Source: Bacteroidia bacterium
GTDB taxonomy: Bacteria; Bacteroidota; Bacteroidia; DATLTG01
DNA: 56,330 bases
Reading direction: 5' to 3'
Assembly: GCA_039924845.1 (NCBI GenBank)
Contig: JBDTAC010000028.1
Coordinates: 1 to 56,330, forward strand
The translations under genes were made by a program, and so were the position numbers. The notes beneath the pieces were generated by a model. That model saw only the letters and a list, made by a program, of their open reading frames with translations. It was not told the DNA's origin and did no database searches. Positions 50,452-56,330 of this stretch are shown here, piece after piece; within the stretch, counting starts at the first letter, position 1; each line of letters opens with the position of its first letter.

Positions 50452-51957
50452 TTATTTGTACCATTTTTGATTGCTAACCATCAACGCTTCCTGAACTGTA
50501 ATTCTTTTTCCAGTATTATAAGCCGTTACAAATGGACCAACAATTCCTTTACCGCGCACATCTTCACGGTGATCTCTTGCCGATTTATATTCGGTAAAAT
50601 TACCTACCACGTATTTGGTGTAACCGTCCATCATTTCCAATCGAATATTTTCTTTTATTTTATTGGTAGATGTGAAATAACTTGTTTGAACCGCTTTGTG
50701 AAGCGCTGCTATTTGTACACTATAGGAAACACCAGAACTTCCAGAAGGAATATTCGCAACCGTGTTCGTGGAAGTAGCATTGGTTGGAGTTGCAACAGAA
50801 TTATTATCGGGCGCTGGTGTACTATTAGATGTTATTTGATTCGCCGCAGTATTTGTGCTTGGTGCAGACGTAACAATATTAGAACCACTATTTGTAGCTG
50901 ATGTATTATTTGTTGAATTTGAAGAAGTACTACTATTTGTAGCTGAAGCATTGTTTGTTGAATTATCAACTGGCGTAGCATTTGTCGTGGAAGTATTTGC
51001 TGCTATCGGTGTTGAATTGGTATTTATAATAGAAACCGTACTTGCTGGGATGATGTACTTTTTAGTAGAATCTTGCACATACGCAAATACTCCATTAATA
51101 CTTTGCGAACCGGAAATGGAATTATCAACAGTTACTTTATATGAAACTTTTAATACCGAATCACTCGGTAAAGACAACCAAATAAATTTTGCTTTTTGAT
51201 CTGAAAAAGAAAAAGATGCTCCATCTTTATCAATTGCAGTAGCCGTAAAACCAATTGGCAATGTTTCTTCTAACTTAGCGAAACCAGTAACATTCGAACG
51301 ATTTAAGCTAAGTGAAACAGTAAAACTCCCAGATACATCTCCTGTAGGAACTACTCTCACAGATGTTATGTTTGCCGCAGACGTTGTCGAATTAGAAGAA
51401 GTTGTAGCTGTCGTATTCGTTGGATTCGCGGTAACTGAACTTGTCGTATTTGTAGAATTATTATTCGCAGTTGTTGTGCTTGTTGTAGTTGCGTTTGTAG
51501 CATCTGCATTGGAAGCAACAGGTGCATTATCAGTAGCTACATTAATGTTTGAAGATGCGATAAGAGCAGACTGACGATTATTGTCTACCACATAAGATAA
51601 TTTTCCGCCAAATGATTGTTGTCCAGAGACCGAAGCATCAACCGTAATCTGATAGGTTACTACAAATGAATTGTCGGTAGGAAGTGACATCCAAATAAAT
51701 TTCACAGAATGATCCGCAAATGAGAAAGTTGCTCCTTTAGAATCGAGTGCTGTTGCCGTAAAACCAGTTGGTAAATCTTCTTGCAATTTTGCAAAACCGC
51801 CAGTACTACCTTTGGTAACCGTAACTTGTACAGTAAAGGAATCTCCGGGTTTTACATTAGTGGGAATTGTTTGAGTGGCTGTAATCGGATCGGGTAGAAA
51901 CAAATGATAAACTAATAACCCGAGCATGTTAAAAAGAAGTATGAAGTATCTGATCAT
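50452..51957 (-). CDS. Exported protein with two DUF11-like repeats and C-terminal SPOR domain
   Basis: A 501-residue protein with an N-terminal signal or anchor (IRYFILLFNMLGLLVYHLF). Two homologous Ig-like domains of about 110 residues follow (GGFAKLQEDLPTGFTATALD with FIWMSLP, and VTGFAKLEETLPIGFTATAID with FIWLSLP), then long Asn/Thr/Ser linkers and a C-terminal SPOR-like domain (VSYSVQIAALHKAVQ to the end). The linkers are near-repetitive AAT/ACT codons. Middle gene of the envelope cluster; function not known. Confidence 0.8.
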   Translation of the reverse strand: MIRYFILLFNMLGLLVYHLFLPDPITATQTIPTNVKPGDSFTVQVTVTKGSTGGFAKLQEDLPTGFTATALDSKGATFSFADHSVKFIWMSLPTDNSFVVTYQITVDASVSGQQSFGGKLSYVVDNNRQSALIASSNINVATDNAPVASNADATNATTTSTTTANNNSTNTTSSVTANPTNTTATTSSNSTTSAANITSVRVVPTGDVSGSFTVSLSLNRSNVTGFAKLEETLPIGFTATAIDKDGASFSFSDQKAKFIWLSLPSDSVLKVSYKVTVDNSISGSQSINGVFAYVQDSTKKYIIPASTVSIINTNSTPIAANTSTTNATPVDNSTNNASATNSSTSSNSTNNTSATNSGSNIVTSAPSTNTAANQITSNSTPAPDNNSVATPTNATSTNTVANIPSGSSGVSYSVQIAALHKAVQTSYFTSTNKIKENIRLEMMDGYTKYVVGNFTEYKSARDHREDVRGKGIVGPFVTAYNTGKRITVQEALMVSNQKWYK

Positions 51958-51975
51958 ATAATTTTTGTTAACGTT

Positions 51976-53292
51976 TTATTGTTCAAAAAAGTAATCTATT
52001 AAGCGGTTAATTTTATCTACCGTATAATCATTTGTTCCATCAAAAAACATATCAATTTGTTTCGTGATTTCGTCTGAAGAAATATATCCATCGTGATTGA
52101 TATCCGCAGATAAAAACTCTGCTGGAATTTTTGATTTTGAAGTATTTCCTCCTGCACTTCTTTTTTGCGCCGCTTGCGCATCCATACTTTGTAAAGTTTG
52201 TATATTCGGATTTTGGTCAAAAATCTGACTGCGTTGTGTCGCTAAGGAATCATAACTACTTTGTCTTGCAGCAATTAAGGAATCCGACATCGTAACACCA
52301 TTGGCATCTACAACTGCTCCTTTTTTAGAATGCGGTTCTTTGTCCAAATAATCGGGGATACCGTCTCCATCGCTATCTAACGGACAACCTTTAGAATCAA
52401 CCTTAACGCCTTTAGGCGTGTTCGGGCATTGATCATCTATATCTTTTACACCATCGCCATCACTGTCCGCATTTTCCAAAGCACTAAAATTTACGCCTTG
52501 ATATTGAGCATCGTTATCATCTTCACTTTTTCCAAAATGATATTGAATGGAAAATCCAGTATATAAATATTTATCGTTGGCAGTAATTCCACTAACGTTA
52601 TCAATTTTATCTGTTAAAGTAAGATAATACGTTGCAAAAACATTTGCATACAAATGCGGTGTTAATTTGAATTTAACACCACCGCTAAGCAGGATAGAGA
52701 AAGTGTGACTCGCATAGCCTGTACTGTCCAACTTTGTTTCGTAATTGTAATCGCGCTGAATAATTTGTGCTGTAGTAATATTTCCAGCTGTTTGCGGCTC
52801 ATTTCGAATACTTCCATCTGTCCAATAATTGTATTTATTTCCATTTTTATCTCTTAAATCAGTGTAGGAATTGAAATTTAAAAAGCCAAATCCTGCTGAT
52901 AAAAATGGCGCAAAAGAAGAACTCTTGTGAAAGATAAAATTATTGTCAAAGTGAAAAATAAAATTTACATCGCCTTGCATAATTTGGGATTGAAAATTTA
53001 TATTTTGAGAGGGAATAATCGAACTCTGGCTTTGTGCAAGTGTACCATAAATTCCGTTGAGAGATATTCCTAAAAAGCTACCGAAACGCTCTTCTACCGT
53101 TAAATTGTATCCCGCTCTGATTCTATTTTCTGTACCTAAATTTTGTCCTTGTCCAATATTCCCATAAAAAGACAAAATGCCCGTACCTAAGGATACAGAA
53201 GGTAATTTACTACTTACCTGATCTTGTCCATAAGAGTTCAGCGCTATTGCCGCAAAACAAATTATGAGTGATAGTATATTTTTCGTCTTCAT
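51976..53292 (-). CDS. Barrel and thrombospondin type 3 protein with EF-hand tail
   Basis: A 438-residue protein. Signal peptide (cleavage near LNSYGQ), beta-barrel domain paralogous to the one at 48116 (shared NGNKYNYWTDGSIRNE versus NGNQYYYWQDGSIRNM, and IIQRDYNYE versus IIQRDYTYE), thrombospondin type 3 repeats (DSDGDGVKDIDDQCPNTP, DSDGDGIPDYLDKEP), and a C-terminal EF-hand loop DINHDGYISSDE (about residues 397-408). No SPOR domain. First gene of the minus-strand cluster, 18 bp before the SPOR protein. Calcium binding is predicted from both motifs. Confidence 0.82.
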   Translation of the reverse strand: MKTKNILSLIICFAAIALNSYGQDQVSSKLPSVSLGTGILSFYGNIGQGQNLGTENRIRAGYNLTVEERFGSFLGISLNGIYGTLAQSQSSIIPSQNINFQSQIMQGDVNFIFHFDNNFIFHKSSSFAPFLSAGFGFLNFNSYTDLRDKNGNKYNYWTDGSIRNEPQTAGNITTAQIIQRDYNYETKLDSTGYASHTFSILLSGGVKFKLTPHLYANVFATYYLTLTDKIDNVSGITANDKYLYTGFSIQYHFGKSEDDNDAQYQGVNFSALENADSDGDGVKDIDDQCPNTPKGVKVDSKGCPLDSDGDGIPDYLDKEPHSKKGAVVDANGVTMSDSLIAARQSSYDSLATQRSQIFDQNPNIQTLQSMDAQAAQKRSAGGNTSKSKIPAEFLSADINHDGYISSDEITKQIDMFFDGTNDYTVDKINRLIDYFFEQ

Positions 53293-53571
53293 ATTCTAAA
53301 TCTTAAATTTGCCTATTAAATTTCGACTAATGGCAATAAAAGTAAGATAAATTTTTATACCCGAAATACTTTTTTTAATACCAATTCAAAAAAACAACCA
53401 TTCACTGAATTCAAAAGTATTCCTTATCTCAACTTTTAATCGAATGCTTTGAAGTATTTACAAACAAAGATTTGTTCATAAAGGCGATGAAAGAATGATT
53501 GAAAAGCGAGTATTCTCTTTGTTACATAAGCTTTTTGAAAAAAATATTTTGATAGTTGAATTCTGTTTTTT
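53293..53571. other. 279-bp gap upstream of the envelope cluster
   Basis: Holds a degenerate palindrome (53532-53553) and an open stretch containing FVHKGDERMIEKRVF with no start upstream (a possible gene remnant, unrecognised). On the minus strand TACTTTTA is a near-match to a -7 box. No clear gene. Confidence 0.3.
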
Positions 53572-54441
53572 CTAAAGTATTTTATAATTTTTATACTCTC
53601 CGATACGCTTACCGATTATCTTTTCAATCAAAAAAATAATTTTTGTCTTAGCAGAAAATTTTTTTTTCGTTGGATCAAAATTAAATTTCCAATTTTTAGT
53701 ACTGATTCTTTTGCTCATTACTGTAGGATGCGAGCCTTCAAATTTTTTCAAGGAATCGATTTCCGAATAATCAAATGCTGCTGCTTGAAAAATATTTTTT
53801 TCGAGCCATTGATCGTCGTGCCACATTTTATGAAACGATTGTTGTTTTGCTTGTTGCAGCTCTGGCGGCTTTACCCAACCGTAATGAAACACAGATGCCG
53901 CAATTTGTTTCACCTTTAATTTCTCTCCGTTTTTCCGAAAACCTTGCGCATCTTTATAAGACGAAATCGAAAGATCATTTCGCACAACACGAATTTCTTT
54001 TTGATACCATCTTCTTGAATCGCCTACAAAATCATACGATCCATAAAAGTGAACATAATCAAAAAGCAAACCTTCCACACTTTTATCGTCTTTATATTTT
54101 TCCATTGCCGCTTTAATTTCAGGCAAATATTTTTCGTGAATCACTTCATCGCCTTGTATGTAAAAAGCCCAATCGCTGTCTTTTGAAATTGCGTGAAATG
54201 CTTTATTTGTCTCTTCCGCCAATACTTTTCCACCTTCACGCAAGGTGTCGTCCCAAACGGTTTCTAAAATTCTTATTTTAGGAGATGAAATGGATTTAAT
54301 CAGCGCAAGCGTGTCGTCATCGGATTTTCCAACCGCCACAATCACTTCATCGCAAATCGACAAAATGGATAAAATCGCTTCTACAATGGGATAATCAAAT
54401 TTAATGGCATTGCGCACAATCGTAAAACCGCTGACTTTCAT
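53572..54441 (-). CDS. Glycosyltransferase family 2
   Basis: A 289-residue GT-A glycosyltransferase. N-terminal VSGFTIVRNAIKFDYPIVEAIL, donor-site acidic residues in CDEVIVAVGKSDDDT, and DWAFYIQGDEVIHEKYLPEI, which corresponds to the DxD region (here QGDE). It lacks membrane helices and is probably involved in surface glycan synthesis. It starts 6 bp after the purB stop, so it is co-transcribed. Palindrome copies at 53628-53647 and 53783-53804 fall in its C-terminal third. Confidence 0.83.
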   Translation of the reverse strand: MKVSGFTIVRNAIKFDYPIVEAILSILSICDEVIVAVGKSDDDTLALIKSISSPKIRILETVWDDTLREGGKVLAEETNKAFHAISKDSDWAFYIQGDEVIHEKYLPEIKAAMEKYKDDKSVEGLLFDYVHFYGSYDFVGDSRRWYQKEIRVVRNDLSISSYKDAQGFRKNGEKLKVKQIAASVFHYGWVKPPELQQAKQQSFHKMWHDDQWLEKNIFQAAAFDYSEIDSLKKFEGSHPTVMSKRISTKNWKFNFDPTKKKFSAKTKIIFLIEKIIGKRIGEYKNYKIL

Positions 54442-54447
54442 CTGAAA

Positions 54448-55791
54448 TTAAATGCCGGTATAATTGTGCGGAGAAATTTTTTTCAATTCCAATTTTATTT
54501 TTTCACTCACATCCAAGCCCTCGATAAATGTGTGAATGGATTCTTGCGTAATTTTAGTATTGGAACGCGTCAAGCTTTTCAACGCTTCGTACGGATTCGG
54601 ATACGCTTCTCTGCGCAAAATAGTTTGTATCGCTTCTGCTACCACTGCCCAATTATTTTCTAAATCTTTTTCGAGTGCACTTGTATTTAAAATTAATTTA
54701 TCAAAACCCTTTAATAACGAGCGATACGCGATGAACGAATGCGCCAATGGAACTCCCGTATTTCTCAAAACTGTTGAATCGGTTAAATCACGTTGCAATC
54801 TGGAAACAGGCAATTTTGCTGCAAAATGTTCGAAAAGTGCATTTGCAACACCTAAATTTCCTTCCGAATTTTCAAAATCAATTGGGTTCACTTTGTGCGG
54901 CATTGCTGACGATCCCACTTCGCCTTCTTTTATTTTTTGTTTGAAATAATCCATCGAAATATACATCCACACATCTCTATTCAAATCAATACATATCGTG
55001 TTGATTCGTTTCATTGCATCGCAAAAAGCAGCAAAATTATCGTAATGTTCAATTTGTGTGGTGTATTGAGAACGTTGTAAACCAAGCGTTTTATTCACGA
55101 AAGTATTTGCGAAATTTTTCCAATTTATTTCCGGAAACGTCACATGATGTGCATTAAAATTTCCTGTTGCGCCACCAAATTTAGCAGAATACGGAATCCG
55201 ATTTAATTGTTCCAATTGTGCTTCGATTCGTTCTGCAAAAACAGCAATTTCTTTTCCGAGAATAGTTGGAGAAGCAGGTTGTCCATGTGTTTTAGCCAAC
55301 ATCGGAATGTGTTTCCATTCTTCCGATTTCTTTTTTAGATGTGAAACTATTTCTTGTAAAATCGGTAAAACAATCGTATTCATTGCGTCTTTCAACGAAA
55401 GAGGAATGGCTGTATTATTAATATCTTGAGAGGTTAATCCGAAATGAATAAATTCTTTGTACGCCGAAAACCCAAGCGCATCAAACTTTTCCTTCAAAAA
55501 ATATTCGATTGCTTTTACATCGTGATTGGTAATTTTTTCGATGTCTTTTATTTTTTGCGCATCTTCCTTCGAAAAATTTTTAACCAGATTTCGGAGCGCC
55601 GAAAAATTATTTTTTTGAAACGATTTTAATTGCTCGAGCGGCAATTCGCAAAGCGCGATAAAATATTCTACCTCTACCAACAATCGATATTTCATCAAAG
55701 CGCTCTCCGAAAAATAGTCGGAAAAAGCTTGCGTTGTATTTCTGTATCGTCCGTCAATAGGCGAAATAGCAGTTAATTGATTCAATTCCAT
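54448..55791 (-). CDS. purB: Adenylosuccinate lyase
   Basis: A 447-residue fumarase/aspartase-superfamily enzyme catalysing two steps of purine synthesis. Signature SSAMPHKVNPIDFENSEGN (around residues 290-308), early HDVKAIEYFL and FGLTSQDINNTA, and the active-site KTHGQPASPT. Full length. Palindrome copy in frame at 55598-55621. First gene of a purB-glycosyltransferase pair. Confidence 0.96.
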   Translation of the reverse strand: MELNQLTAISPIDGRYRNTTQAFSDYFSESALMKYRLLVEVEYFIALCELPLEQLKSFQKNNFSALRNLVKNFSKEDAQKIKDIEKITNHDVKAIEYFLKEKFDALGFSAYKEFIHFGLTSQDINNTAIPLSLKDAMNTIVLPILQEIVSHLKKKSEEWKHIPMLAKTHGQPASPTILGKEIAVFAERIEAQLEQLNRIPYSAKFGGATGNFNAHHVTFPEINWKNFANTFVNKTLGLQRSQYTTQIEHYDNFAAFCDAMKRINTICIDLNRDVWMYISMDYFKQKIKEGEVGSSAMPHKVNPIDFENSEGNLGVANALFEHFAAKLPVSRLQRDLTDSTVLRNTGVPLAHSFIAYRSLLKGFDKLILNTSALEKDLENNWAVVAEAIQTILRREAYPNPYEALKSLTRSNTKITQESIHTFIEGLDVSEKIKLELKKISPHNYTGI

Positions 55792-55828
55792 TTTTAAAAT
55801 TTAAAGCCCGAAGATACTAAAAAGTGAA

Positions 55829-55850
55829 CTCAAAAAAATAATTTTTCGAG
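55829..55850. repeat. AT-rich palindrome copy in the purB-recF divergent gap
   Basis: CTC, A-tract, TAA, T-tract, CGAG. Both genes are transcribed away from it. Confidence 0.75.
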
Positions 55851-55959
55851 CGTATTTACTTAGGATTATCGCTTTTTTGCTAATTATCTATTATTCTCAT
55901 TTTTATATTTCTTCTAAAATTGCAAGGATGAAAATTTATTTTCCGACCTTCGCGCTCGT

Positions 55960-56330
55960 ATGTATTTAGAAAAACTTTCCTTACTCAATTTTAAAAATTA
56001 CGCTGAAGCGGAATTCACTTTTTCAGCGCAAATCAACTGTTTTTCGGGCAATAACGGAGAAGGAAAAACAAATCTGTTGGATGCCATTCATTATTTATCG
56101 TTTTGTAAAAGTTTTTTTAATCCGATTGATAGCCAGAATATTCGCCACGAAGAATCTTTTTTTATGATTCAAGGTGCATTTGTTGCGAACAAGGAGCGCG
56201 ATGAAATTTATTGTGCTCAAAAACGCAATCATAAAAAACAATTTAAACGGAATAAAAAAGAATACACGCGTTTAGCGGATCATATCGGCTTGTTTCCTGT
56301 GGTGATGATTTCTCCAGCAGATGCTGATTT
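55960..56330 (+). CDS. recF: RecF recombination mediator, 3'-truncated by window edge
   Basis: Open frame from ATG 55960 to the end of the window (123 codons visible). It begins MYLEKLSLLNFKNYAEAEF and has the Walker A CFSGNNGEGKTNLLDAIHYL. The LSFCKSFFNP segment and the approach to PVVMISPADAD (compare RecF FSPEDL) fit RecF. It loads RecA at gapped DNA. The Walker B and signature motifs lie beyond the window. Confidence 0.9.
   Translation, partial: MYLEKLSLLNFKNYAEAEFTFSAQINCFSGNNGEGKTNLLDAIHYLSFCKSFFNPIDSQNIRHEESFFMIQGAFVANKERDEIYCAQKRNHKKQFKRNKKEYTRLADHIGLFPVVMISPADAD

Overview
The window comes from a low-GC member of the Bacteroidota, most likely a Flavobacteriales-like lineage. The evidence is the gene families (PorT, proteins with type IX secretion sorting domains, a Bacteroidota-type Lgt, TIGR02757, a class III DOPA-dioxygenase-like protein), -7 promoter boxes of the form TAnnTTTG, and the lack of obvious Shine-Dalgarno sequences. 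Most of it is ordinary chromosomal housekeeping DNA. Both ends are cut: mtaB is missing its 5' end and recF its 3' end.

Layout. 1-7.6 kb: mtaB, lgt, dnaE, trxA and a DUF58 protein, all on +. 7.7-10.4 kb: tRNA-Asp, an outer-membrane barrel gene, then a junkyard of gene fragments around an orphan membrane protein flanked by inverted repeats, closed by tRNA-Arg and tRNA-Pro on -. 10.5-15.8 kb (-): a tight five-gene run of aminotransferase, heptose-phosphate kinase, menG, porT and a FAD-dependent dehydrogenase. 16.1-19.6 kb (+): queD, folE, a Bax-inhibitor-1 family protein, fabD and a barrel protein. 19.8-23.8 kb (+): a respiratory cluster with ctaB, two subunit III-type oxidase proteins, a subunit IV-type protein, a Sco-like protein that has lost all its copper ligands, and DUF420. 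23.9-30.4 kb: mixed genes. 30.5-36.2 kb (+): acyl-CoA dehydrogenase, pabB and a RecB/AddA-like helicase-nuclease. 36.3-39.8 kb (+): two paralogous secreted proteins with different type IX sorting domains. 39.9-45.6 kb: a glycosyltransferase, proC, a metallo-hydrolase gene sandwiched between proC and a duplicated proC tail, cdaA and pcm. 45.6-47.6 kb: two divergent outer-membrane proteins. 47.6-53.3 kb (-): smpB and a three-gene envelope cluster combining beta-barrels, thrombospondin type 3 calcium repeats, SPOR domains and an EF-hand. 53.6-56.3 kb: a glycosyltransferase, purB and recF.

The signal that the gene list does not explain is a highly iterated AT-rich palindrome. Its core is five to seven A, then TA, TT or AT, then four to seven T, bordered by C or G (for example TCAAAAAAATAATTTTTCA). 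I count at least 55 copies by eye, about one per kilobase. Copies cluster between genes, often form the stop codon or abut the start codon, and sometimes sit in variable linkers inside genes. A few are extended into long perfect palindromes at convergent gene ends. The other notable signals are the copper-ligand-free Sco, the proC-tail duplication with a 32-bp direct repeat, the outer membrane to peptidoglycan tether-like cluster, and the attC-like inverted repeats around the orphan gene at 9.1 kb.

All calls come from reading the sequence and translations without database searches. Promoter and repeat calls are visual pattern matches.
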